From Natribaculum breve (GTDB taxonomy: Archaea; Halobacteriota; Halobacteria; Halobacteriales; Natrialbaceae): a stretch of 64,000 nt of DNA. The position numbers were made by a program, and so were the translations under genes. The stretch covers positions 62,001-126,000 of the forward strand of contig NZ_CP095390.1 of assembly GCF_023008585.1 (NCBI RefSeq), read 5' to 3'. A model generated the notes under the pieces. That model was not told the DNA's origin. It did not search any database and saw only the letters and a program-made list of their open reading frames with translations. Position 1 is the stretch's first letter; each line of letters starts with the position of its first letter. This document shows positions 55,858 to 63,109 of this stretch, piece by piece.

Positions 55858-55878
55858 CCCCGGGGTCAAGCCCCGGGG
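55858..55878 (-). repeat. left-end hairpin of the TnpB element
   Basis: CCCCGGGG-TCAAG-CCCCGGGG shares its loop with the right-end hairpin and lies about 60 bp before the tnpB start. Probable subterminal hairpin recognised by a TnpA transposase acting in trans. Confidence 0.7.
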
Positions 55879-56076
55879 CATTCTCCTAGACCGCTTGTAA
55901 AACCCGACGCAACCGCACGACGGTTCGCGGTTGCGGCGGTACAGACTCACGGCCATCGTTGTGACGTGGTCGCCGCCGCAGCTTCCGTATCGACGCCGAT
56001 TGTGTACAGAAGCGGCCCGACGACCGATCAAGGGAAAGAACGAGTCCGACACGTCGGGTCTCGGTCCCAGTGAGGT

Positions 56077-56457
56077 TCAGCCTGAATCTGTCGCGAGCGC
56101 GCTCGCGAGATCGAGCAATTGAACCGCGGCTGTGTCTCCGATTCGGTAGTACGTCCACTTCCCTTGCCGTCGCGTCTTGACGAGCCCTGCATCTTTGAGT
56201 TCTCGAAGATGGCTGGCGACTGTCGACTGGGGCGCGTCCAAGACGACTTGCAGTTCACACGCGCACAACTCACCATCTCTGAGCGCTTCGAGGATTCGAA
56301 TTCGGTGTTCGTTCGCCAGCGCTTTGAACACCGTGAGCGGACCCTCCACCTGTTCGTCGTCTGGAGCGAGTTCGAACAGCGACGTCAGTCGATTCTCCGG
56401 GTTCTCGTACAGTCGTTCGAGCGTCTGACGCGTTGATTCGGGCACTGAGTCGGTCAT
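56077..56457 (-). CDS. ArsR-family winged-helix regulator
   Basis: A 126-residue ArsR/SmtB regulator: FKALANEHRIRILEALRDGE, then C64-A-C66 in the recognition region (ELCACELQ), SQSTVASHLRELKDAGLV-type helix-turn-helix and KWTYYRI wing. The CxC pair suggests As(III), Sb(III) or another thiophilic metal as inducer. It follows the permease gene by about 200 bp on the same strand. Confidence 0.92.
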   Translation of the reverse strand: MTDSVPESTRQTLERLYENPENRLTSLFELAPDDEQVEGPLTVFKALANEHRIRILEALRDGELCACELQVVLDAPQSTVASHLRELKDAGLVKTRRQGKWTYYRIGDTAAVQLLDLASALATDSG

Positions 56458-56659
56458 TCTTTCGTCTGTTTGTCTCTTATTTCGCCGCTCCCGTGAAGTA
56501 CCTGCTCGTATCTCGGGCCAACTCTGGTCCTCCGGTGTGTGGCAACGTGCTAGTCGATGTCCTGCATCAACAAATCGATGCTGTTCGGTTTGGCACTACT
56601 CGGTTGCGGTCACTGGCCCGTGCACCACCTCGCGAAGAGAGATACTGGGATCGACTATC

Positions 56660-57589
56660 TCAAAGAAGGAGGTTGAACAGTAGCCCGATGATCACGATGC
56701 CCGTAGCGACCGTCGCCGCGAACGACGCGATGAGTTCCTTTTCCATCACCTTCTTGAGGATCATAAACTGCGGGAGCGAGAGTGCGGCGACGGACATCAT
56801 GAACGCGAGTCCCGTACCAACGGGCAGTCCCTTCCCGATGAGCGATTCGACGACCGGAATAACGCCGAGGATGTTCGTGTAGATCGGCACGCCGACGGCG
56901 ACCGCGCCGAAGACACCGAGCGGTCCGGACAGGTACCCGGTCACGATCGCCTGTGGAACGAAGCCGTGGATGGCTGCCCCGAGTCCGACACCGACCACGA
57001 CGTACGGGAGGATGTCGGTGATGATGTCTTTCGCTTCGACGTACGCCTGTCGTGCACGTTCTCTGTGCGTTGGCTCGTCGATGTCGACGTCCGAGTTGCC
57101 GAAATCGAACTCTTTGATGTACCTGTCGAGGCCGGCCTCGTTCAGGACGAACCCGCTCGTCATTCCGATGGTGATGCCGCTTACAGCGTACAGTGCCGTC
57201 AGTTCGAACCCGACGACACCGGGAAGAACCACGAGCGCAGCCTCGTTGATCATCGGGGAGACGGCGAGAAACGTCATCGTGACGCCGAAGGGGATCCCTG
57301 CGCCGACCATCCCGAGGAATATCGGAATCGTCGAGCACGAACAGAACGGCGAGACGATGCCGAGCAGTGCGGCGAGGAGATAGCCGGTGATCGCTCGCTT
57401 GCCCGAGAGGTAGTCTCGAATCTTCTCCGGTGGGAAGTACGTCCGCAGGTAGCCGACACCGAAGATCACCGCCACCAGCAGCGTGACGATTTTCAGCGTA
57501 TCGTAGACCCAGAAGTGGACTGCTGCTCTGGGTGCACCGGTCAGGCCGAGGGTATCGACGACCCAGGTCGCAAACTGCTCGAAGACCAT
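56660..57589 (-). CDS. permease of the DUF318/ArsP (COG0701) family
   Basis: A 309-residue membrane protein with about eight helices. The signature PFCSCSTIPIFLGM (C83, C85) and SPMINEAALVVLPG are typical of this permease family, members of which export organoarsenicals or other thiophilic compounds. It starts five bases after the thioredoxin-like gene and is followed by the ArsR gene, so metal or metalloid export is the likely role. Confidence 0.9.
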   Translation of the reverse strand: MVFEQFATWVVDTLGLTGAPRAAVHFWVYDTLKIVTLLVAVIFGVGYLRTYFPPEKIRDYLSGKRAITGYLLAALLGIVSPFCSCSTIPIFLGMVGAGIPFGVTMTFLAVSPMINEAALVVLPGVVGFELTALYAVSGITIGMTSGFVLNEAGLDRYIKEFDFGNSDVDIDEPTHRERARQAYVEAKDIITDILPYVVVGVGLGAAIHGFVPQAIVTGYLSGPLGVFGAVAVGVPIYTNILGVIPVVESLIGKGLPVGTGLAFMMSVAALSLPQFMILKKVMEKELIASFAATVATGIVIIGLLFNLLL

Positions 57590-57594
57590 CTCGG

Positions 57595-57837
57595 CTACAG
57601 GCGCTCCTCGATGTATTCTTTCAGTTCTGCTTCAGATGGATTCGACCCAGTGAACACCATCTCGTCGTCGATTTCGAACCCGGGTGTCGACATGATGCCC
57701 TTCTCGGCGAGCTTCACGGTGTCGCCTTCTTTCTCGACGTCGGCGTCGAATCCGTGCTCGTCGACGACGTTCTGCGTTTTGTCTTTCAGATTCGAACAGT
57801 TGCTACAACCGTCTGGTCCGTAGATCGTGATTTTCAT
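57595..57837 (-). CDS. small thioredoxin-like disulfide protein
   Basis: An 80-residue thioredoxin-fold protein (MTH895/TM0996 type): C11-S-N-C14 near the start and the cis-Pro loop GIMSTPGFEID. Genes of this type often accompany COG0701 permeases and may deliver or reduce the substrate. First recognised gene of the trx-permease-arsR set. A possible 38-codon ORF overlaps its start (ATGA). Confidence 0.92.
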   Translation of the reverse strand: MKITIYGPDGCSNCSNLKDKTQNVVDEHGFDADVEKEGDTVKLAEKGIMSTPGFEIDDEMVFTGSNPSEAELKEYIEERL

Positions 57838-57950
57838 CGTTCACCTCTGGCCGCTCCAACACCGCGAGCGCGACTGTAGACACTGCCACCGGCGACTGAA
57901 TTCGTTCGACCCGTGGCGGTCACGGTCTCGCCAGGTTCCGGAGCTGCCAT
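57834..57950 (-). other. 38-codon ORF coupled to the thioredoxin-like gene
   Basis: ATG at 57950, stop overlapping the ATG at 57837 by four bases. The product (MAAPEPGETVTATGRTNSV and on) is Gly/Ala/Arg-rich without recognised features. The coupling and an AT-rich promoter-like stretch at 57985-57996 are its only support; it may simply be leader sequence. From 57951 to 58829 I see no gene, only elements C2 and the palindrome at 58641-58711. Confidence 0.25.
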
Positions 57951-58467
57951 TCATATCGCTATTTTTCGGTTTGGCACAAGTACGTTTCGATAATATTCGA
58001 TTCGTTTTCAGCGATCGGTCCGAGTATGACGGGCTATCCGGTCCTCAGATAAACTGATCCACACAACGTGATAACCGCCGAATCCCGGTTTATCGGCGCT
58101 TTAGGGCGGGAAATTGACGCCAAGAGCGTAGCTGATCGAAGTCGGCGTCTCTGCGTGGTTCCTTTCGGGCTGCGGTGATCAAATCGACACAACTAAATTT
58201 GACTAGATCGGCTTCAGAGCTACGTATAACTCGGCGCAGTATCGACCGTGTTCGCCTTCTGGGTGACCGTCTGAGTCGTCGGTACGGATCGTTCACTGCT
58301 CGATCAGACAGTCTCACATCGAGGCTGTGTGGCCGACACCAGCACGATGCGAACGATTCGAGATATCTCAATTTGAGTCCCTCTTTGGAGGGGGAGCCTC
58401 TCAAACGAGGTTCGGACACGACGACCCAACAGCGGGACTCACACGGATGACAGGGGAAAGTCCTTCA

Positions 58468-58543
58468 TACGGACCGCGGTACGGCGTCCCGCAGCGACCG
58501 CCTCCCGCCCAGCCGCTGCGGCAAAGCGGGACAGCAGACCGTA
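58468..58543 (+). mobile_element. family C palindromic element C2 (76 bp)
   Basis: Ends TACGGACCGCGGTACGG and GCAGACCGTA; arms pair as GCAGCGACCGC and its diverged partner GCCGCTGCGGC. Perfect TCA flanks at 58465-58467 and 58544-58546. Strong match to C3 reversed, including the GCGGCAAAG stretch. Confidence 0.85.
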
Positions 58544-58640
58544 TCAGCCGTGTGGGGACGTCAAATCTGGGCGACGACGAATGGCACCACACGACGCCGA
58601 TCTACCGCCGGAAAGGAATCGCGAAACTGAAACGGAGTAC

Positions 58641-58711
58641 ACACTGCTCGCGACTCGGCGGCCAGTGCTGGCGGTACCTCGCCAGTACCGGCTGCGCCGC
58701 TCGAGCAGTGT
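58641..58711. repeat. 71-bp imperfect palindrome, single copy
   Basis: ACACTGCTCG and CGAGCAGTGT form perfect 10-bp outer arms; inside, CTGGCG and CGCCAG form a second hairpin. Size resembles the A-C elements but the ends differ and no second copy is in the window. May be another element family or a regulatory structure. Confidence 0.5.
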
Positions 58712-58829
58712 GTGCTGACTGTCGGGTGGCTACTCTCGAATCGGCGGCCCGTCGCCGATTTCGACTGCCTCGAGGCGAAGACGTACGACGCGTCCGGTAC
58801 GACCGTCGACCGGAGGTCGGCCGCCGCCG

Positions 58830-59443
58830 TCAATCCGAAACCTGCGTGACGAAGGTCTCGTTTCGACGGCGGAGTTGCGAGATGTCCCACACCACGTCGC
58901 TGACGAGGTGTGCGTACAGGACGACGGCGGTGAGTACGGCGAGTTCTGTGCTCTCGAGTGCGAGTACGGGAGCCAGTACGCCGACGATGACGAGGTGACT
59001 CAACAGCCTCGAGAGGACGCCGACGTCGCCCCGTTCGAAGATCCCGTCCTGGTCGACGAGGGCGGCGAGGGGGTTCTCGAGACAGAATCGAAGGGCGTCC
59101 CAGCTGCCCGTCTTGATCCGGGCGATGACGAAGTGATCGAGGTCGATCAGGACACCGGTGGCGACCGCGTACGCGACGAGGACGAGCGTGGGGATCTCGT
59201 ATTCGAAGAGGACGATCGGCGAGAACGCGTACGCTACCGCCGTGCCGACGACGAACGAGATGGCAGCGTGGTGTTTCGAGTAGATCGGCGATCACCCGTC
59301 CTCGACGACGACGTGGAGGTACAAAACCGTCTCGCCCGGTTTCATACGGTCTGTCGTCCCTCTTTGCCGCAGCGACCGCGTCCCGTCGGGCGGTCGCTGT
59401 GGGACGGCCGTACGGCGGTCCGTATCGGCCTCGACTCGAGCAT
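58830..59443 (-). pseudogene. broken gene for a YdjM/DUF457-like membrane protein
   Basis: The frame 59291-58830 encodes about 153 residues of clear membrane protein: SPIYSKHHAAISFVVGTAVA, a metal-site-like GVLIDLDHFVIAR, and LYAHLVSDVVWDISQ, as in YdjM-type membrane hydrolases. No start codon exists in this part: a TGA at 59294-59292 stops the frame coming from upstream. That frame begins either at an ATG formed by the edge of element C3 (59345) or, if C3 is removed, at the ATG at 59443. So the gene appears disrupted by C3 and a nonsense codon. The N-terminal reconstruction is inference. Confidence 0.6.
59345..59424 (-). mobile_element. family C palindromic element C3 (80 bp)
   Basis: Reversed, it starts TACGGACCGCCGTACGG and ends ACGACAGACCGTA; arms CAGCGACCGC and GCGGTCGCTG pair well. 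Flanking triplets on the plus strand are TCA (59342-59344) and TCG (59425-59427). It lies at the 5' end of the broken membrane protein gene and 57 bp after the cupin gene. Confidence 0.8.
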
Positions 59444-59480
59444 CTGCTGGTCGCTCGCCCTCCGACGTGGCCCCACGCCC

Positions 59481-59858
59481 TCACCCGGTGAGGCCGACGA
59501 ACGGCCAGTCATCGCTCTCGGCGTTCTCGTCGCCGATACTCGGTGCGCTGACGAGGACGAACGCGCTCTCGCGGTCGCCGTTTTTGATCTGGCGCGTCGA
59601 CTCCGGCGAGATCCACACCGCGTCGCCGGTCTCCATCTCGACTGCTTCGCCGTCGACGACGACCGTCGCCTTCCCCTCGATGAGCACGTAGACCTCCTCG
59701 TGGTCGTTGTCGGTGTGGTCGTGTGGCCTGCTGTTCCAGCCGGGGTCACAGCGGGCGATCGTCACGCCGACCTGTTCGGTCTCGAGTGGCTCTCCGAGAA
59801 AGTGCATCGCGTTCGACACCTGCTCGACGTCTTCGTAGTTGACCTTCGTGTACGACAT
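59481..59858 (-). CDS. cupin-domain protein
   Basis: A 125-residue single cupin. Metal ligands appear in NSRPHDHTDNDHEEVYVLIEG (His, His, Glu) with the second cupin motif around GDAVWISPES, where the usual last His is not seen. The ATG at 59858 (MSYTKVNYEDVEQ) is chosen over an upstream in-frame extension. Function unknown. Confidence 0.85.
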   Translation of the reverse strand: MSYTKVNYEDVEQVSNAMHFLGEPLETEQVGVTIARCDPGWNSRPHDHTDNDHEEVYVLIEGKATVVVDGEAVEMETGDAVWISPESTRQIKNGDRESAFVLVSAPSIGDENAESDDWPFVGLTG

Positions 59859-59940
59859 CCTACCGCTCTTTTCGAGGGGCAAGTAGTAAAACTACGCCAC
59901 GACTCGCTCGCGGTTCGGCTCCGGTGTCGCCAGCCGCCGT

Positions 59941-60369
59941 TCAATCCTGGTGGGCGATCGGCTCGAAGTCGTCGACGGGGATCACCGAGTAGTCGACGGT
60001 CAGCGCGTCTTTCGTCGCCCGGATCTTGCCGACGAACGTCGAGATGTCCTCGAGGGTCCCCTCGAGGACGAACAGTTCCATACAGTAGTGGTCGCCGACG
60101 TGACTGTGGAAGTTCGAGGCGACCAGTTCCTCGTGTTCGTGGCGGAGTTGCATCATCCGTTCCTCGACGCTCGTCGTCTCGTAGTCGAACAGTACCGTGA
60201 CGATCCCCATCAGGTCGCGGTCCTCGAGTCGGGTGTCCTCGAACTCGCCCAGGAGATTTCTCGAGGCTTCCCTGACGACCTCGCTCCGGCCGGTGTAACC
60301 GTGCTCGTCTGCGAACTGGTCGATCCGCTCGAGAAGTTCGTCCGGCATCGAGACGCTGACGACTGCCAT
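59941..60369 (-). CDS. NikR-like nickel-responsive regulator
   Basis: A 142-residue ribbon-helix-helix/ACT protein. The N-terminal RHH ([33 protein letters not shown]) binds DNA. All four NikR nickel ligands can be matched: His in QLRHEHE, then H-S-H and C in [13 protein letters not shown], at the spacing 76/87/89/95 of E. coli NikR. No nickel transporter gene is in the window, so its target is elsewhere or is itself. The ATG at 60369 is preferred to an upstream extension. Confidence 0.9.
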   Translation of the reverse strand: MAVVSVSMPDELLERIDQFADEHGYTGRSEVVREASRNLLGEFEDTRLEDRDLMGIVTVLFDYETTSVEERMMQLRHEHEELVASNFHSHVGDHYCMELFVLEGTLEDISTFVGKIRATKDALTVDYSVIPVDDFEPIAHQD

Positions 60370-60516
60370 ATAATAACCTGGGCCCCTTTGAGTATTAACC
60401 CTTATCATACGCGGGCTGTGAGCTGGCTTTCGGCCCGGTCAGGGAACCGCCGCCGTCCAGCGTCGACTGGTACCGATAGGCACAAAACGGTCTCCCTCGA
60501 GACACACGCACGCTAC

Positions 60517-61311
60517 ATGTACCTCCCTCACGAGACGTGGCCAGACCTCGAGGAGTACGTCGCGGGCGAGTCGCTCGCGGTCGTCCCGCTCGGCTCGACC
60601 GAACAGCACGGTCCACACCTCCCCGAGGGGACCGACTACCTGATCGCCCGGGCGCTCGCCCGCGCGGCGACCGACCGAACGGGACACCTCTGTACGCCGC
60701 CCGTGACGGTCGGCGTCAGTCCCCACCACCGGCAGTTCCACGGAACGACGTGGGTCGACGCGCCGGTCTTTCGGGACTACGTCGAGAGTCTCTCGCGGAA
60801 CCTCACCTACCACGGGATCGACCGCATCGTCTACGTCAACGCCCACGGGGGGAACGTCGACCACCTGCGCGAGGTGGGCCGTCGGCTGCGCGACGACGGC
60901 ACCGCCTACGCCGTCGAGTGGATGTGGGACGAGTCGATCCCCGACCTCATCGACGAGGTCTTCGAGACGCCCGGTCCCCACGGCGGACCGAAAGAGACCG
61001 CGATGATCATGCACATCGCCCGCGAGCTCGTCCGAGAGGAGCGCCTCGAGGACGCCCGCGACGGCGGCCGGACCAGTCTCGAGAACGTCCCGGCGACCCT
61101 TCACGGGGCGCGCGTCTCGTACGACTCCGTGGAGGTCAGCGACAACGGCGTCTTCGGCGACCAGACCGACGCGACGCCCGAGATCGGCGAGCGGCTGTTC
61201 GAGGCCGCGACGGACCAGCTCGTGGCACTGCTCGAGTGGCTCGACGACCAGCCGTTCGACGACCTGGTTCCCGACCCCCACGTCGATCCACAGCCCGGAA
61301 GCAGGCGGTGA
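60517..61311 (+). CDS. creatininase-family amidohydrolase
   Basis: A 264-residue metal-dependent amidohydrolase-like enzyme: PLGSTEQHGPHLPEGTD (E29, H31, D40) and YVNAHGGNVDHL are the metal-binding motifs. The family includes creatininase, the deformylase ArfB and MftE; the substrate here is unknown. The ATG at 60517 begins the conserved MYLPHETWPDLEEY and is preferred over a long upstream extension. Confidence 0.9.
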   Translation: MYLPHETWPDLEEYVAGESLAVVPLGSTEQHGPHLPEGTDYLIARALARAATDRTGHLCTPPVTVGVSPHHRQFHGTTWVDAPVFRDYVESLSRNLTYHGIDRIVYVNAHGGNVDHLREVGRRLRDDGTAYAVEWMWDESIPDLIDEVFETPGPHGGPKETAMIMHIARELVREERLEDARDGGRTSLENVPATLHGARVSYDSVEVSDNGVFGDQTDATPEIGERLFEAATDQLVALLEWLDDQPFDDLVPDPHVDPQPGSRR

Positions 61312-61393
61312 CCGCGGCTCGAGCGGCGACGAGCGTGGTACCCAACAGGTATTTATACGACCGGGTACAGGTCCCACCAACACCGGTGACGAC

Positions 61394-61831
61394 GTGATTC
61401 CGACTCTCGAACGTTCGGAACGGTCCAGACTCGCACTGGCACTCGGCTTCTTCGCCGTAGCGGGCGCGACGAACCCGTCTCTCGACTCCGGAGTGGGGAC
61501 TGTCGTCGCCACGTCCTTCGCCGTGGTCGGGGTCTACGCGCTCGCCCGGCACGCACGGACGATCTCGAGGAAGCGACTCGCGATCCTCTCGATCGGCCTC
61601 TGGTGTGCGTTTCTCGTCCTCTCGCTGGCGTACCTCGTCGGCCTCGAGACGGTCGCGACCAGCACCCCCGGTGGGAGAACCACCACGATCGCGCTCGTCG
61701 AGGGCGTGACGTGGTCGATGCTCCTCGGTGCCGGCGGCTCGACGGCGTTTCTCGGGTTTCGCGAACTCGGCGCACAGCGGGGTTCGGAGTCGCCGGAAGA
61801 GCAGGTCCTCGACCAGGACCTGGACCTCTAG
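61394..61831 (+). CDS. hypothetical membrane protein (four helices)
   Basis: A 145-residue protein starting at a GTG; four hydrophobic segments (about 11-27, 33-51, 62-84 and 100-122) and an acidic C-terminus. A TATA-like ATTTATAC at 61351-61358 lies about 40 bases upstream. No recognised family. Confidence 0.6.
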   Translation: MIPTLERSERSRLALALGFFAVAGATNPSLDSGVGTVVATSFAVVGVYALARHARTISRKRLAILSIGLWCAFLVLSLAYLVGLETVATSTPGGRTTTIALVEGVTWSMLLGAGGSTAFLGFRELGAQRGSESPEEQVLDQDLDL

Positions 61832-61941
61832 GGCGTCGCGGTTCGGCTCTCGGGCTGTGACACAGCGAGGCTCGGTCGAGAGCACCGCCAGTTCCGGTCG
61901 TTCTCGCGCGACTCGAGAGCGCAGTCGTCCGTTCGTCGATC

Positions 61942-62640
61942 TCAGGCGACCCGATAGCTCACCGCGATTCCCTCCCCGAGGGGCAACGCGATCGTCTCGA
62001 AGGCCGGATCCGCCGTCACCGCCTCGAGGTAGTCGGCGATGCCCCGGGTGTGTTCGTCGACGTCGTCCGGGGCCTCGTCGGGTCGCTGTCCGCGTCTCGC
62101 TTTCGCCTCGTTCTCGACGATCTCGAGCAGTTTCTCGAACTGGATGGGGCCGGCCCGCATCGCGTTGTCGGCGACGATCGCGCCGCCGACGGGGACCTTC
62201 GATCGGACCGCCTCGAAGGCGTCGACGTACCGGTATTTCTGGTGGTCGATCAGGACGACGTCGAAGGGGCCGTCGTAGCGGTCGACGGTCTCGAGTGCGT
62301 CGCCGAGTTCGTACCGGGCGACGTCGTCGTAGCCACCCTTGGCCATGTACTCGCGGGCCAACTCGAGTTCGTCCTCGTCGACCTCCGTGAGGACGACCTC
62401 GCCGTCGTCGGGCAGCGCGTCGGCGAGCCAGTAGGCGGAGTAGCCGTAGCCCGAGCCGAACTCGAAGATTCGCTCGGCGTCGGTCAACCGGGCGAGCAGT
62501 CGCAGGAACCCGCCGACCTCGGGGCCGACGTGGGGGAACCCCTCGGCGGCCGCGTACTCGTCCATCTCGAGTAGCGTCTCGTCCGGGTCGGGTCCGACCG
62601 CGCGAACGAACCGCGCGACGTCGTCGGTGAGAACGTTCAT
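61942..62640 (-). CDS. SAM-dependent O-methyltransferase (COG4122 type)
   Basis: A 232-residue class I methyltransferase related to catechol O-methyltransferases: SAM-binding IFEFGSGYGYSAYWLA, acidic VVLTEVDEDELELA and the metal-binding DVVLIDHQKYRYVD with ADNAM. Small-molecule substrate unknown. Convergent with the hypothetical membrane protein gene. Confidence 0.9.
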   Translation of the reverse strand: MNVLTDDVARFVRAVGPDPDETLLEMDEYAAAEGFPHVGPEVGGFLRLLARLTDAERIFEFGSGYGYSAYWLADALPDDGEVVLTEVDEDELELAREYMAKGGYDDVARYELGDALETVDRYDGPFDVVLIDHQKYRYVDAFEAVRSKVPVGGAIVADNAMRAGPIQFEKLLEIVENEAKARRGQRPDEAPDDVDEHTRGIADYLEAVTADPAFETIALPLGEGIAVSYRVA

Positions 62641-62729
62641 ACGTGGCTCGGCGGCACCGATCCACCTAATCTTTCGGATGGCGGAACGGGTGACTCGCAG
62701 TTCTGTACCGTCTCGCTCGTGCGGGATCG

Positions 62730-63017
62730 CTATGCGTCGATCAGTACCTCCGTCGCTTTGACCACCGCGTCGACGTCGTCACCCTCGGTCAGTTCGAGTC
62801 GGTCGATCGAGTTGCTCGTGATAATCGCGGCGACGGTCTGGCCGTCGTCCAGTTCGAGGACGACTTCCGCAATCGGGTCGTTCGTCTCGACTGATACTGC
62901 CGGACGTAAGTCGTGAAAGGTTCTCGCCGTCCCGGAGTGGCGAGAATCTTCACACAGTTACGTCCGATAGTATGACTGTACCGTTCCAGTGAGCCTGTTT
63001 CGTGCACTCAGCGTCAT
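62730..63017 (-). pseudogene. Mop/TOBE molybdate-binding protein gene split by element B2
   Basis: The 5' part (ATG at 63017) encodes MTLSARNRLTGTVQS; the 3' part (62891-62730) encodes VETNDPIAEVVLELDDGQTV through to VLIDA and a TAG. Between them lie the 78-bp element B2 and the duplicated triplet. Removing 81 bases joins the parts in frame as a complete 68-residue Mop-like TOBE protein, a family that binds molybdate or tungstate. As it stands translation stops at a TAA five codons into the element. Confidence 0.9.
62895..62972 (+). mobile_element. family B palindromic element B2 (78 bp)
   Basis: Ends TACTGCCGGACG and CGTCCGATAGTA, flanked by TGA at 62892-62894 and 62973-62975. Identical to B1 (reversed) at 74 of 78 positions. 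It interrupts the TOBE gene, which proves it is an insertion and sets its borders to the base. Confidence 0.93.
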
Positions 63018-63109
63018 GCGACGGTTCCTATCTCAGTCACGGGGTTAACGATTCGCCCGGAACTGCCAGCCCCGGCCGCCACCGCCCTGGACTCGAGCGG
63101 TGTCGGCCG

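Larger units (their letters stand above)
54551..55880 (-). mobile_element. solo TnpB element (IS1341 type, IS200/IS605 superfamily)
   Basis: A unit of about 1.33 kb carrying only tnpB, bounded by hairpins with the shared core GGGGTCAAGCCCC at 54551-54573 and 55858-55878. No tnpA is present, so it needs a transposase elsewhere. Exact borders cannot be set from one copy. It separates the acyl-CoA dehydrogenase from the ArsR cassette. Confidence 0.8.

Noticed and set aside
58327..58998. 223-codon open frame between the thioredoxin and cupin regions
   Set aside because: Runs through element C2 and the 58641 palindrome and into the antisense of the broken membrane gene; composition is not that of a haloarchaeal protein.
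62789..63007. 72-codon frame crossing element B2 and the TOBE gene
   Set aside because: It is out of frame with both halves of the TOBE protein and passes through the element; the split TOBE gene explains the region.
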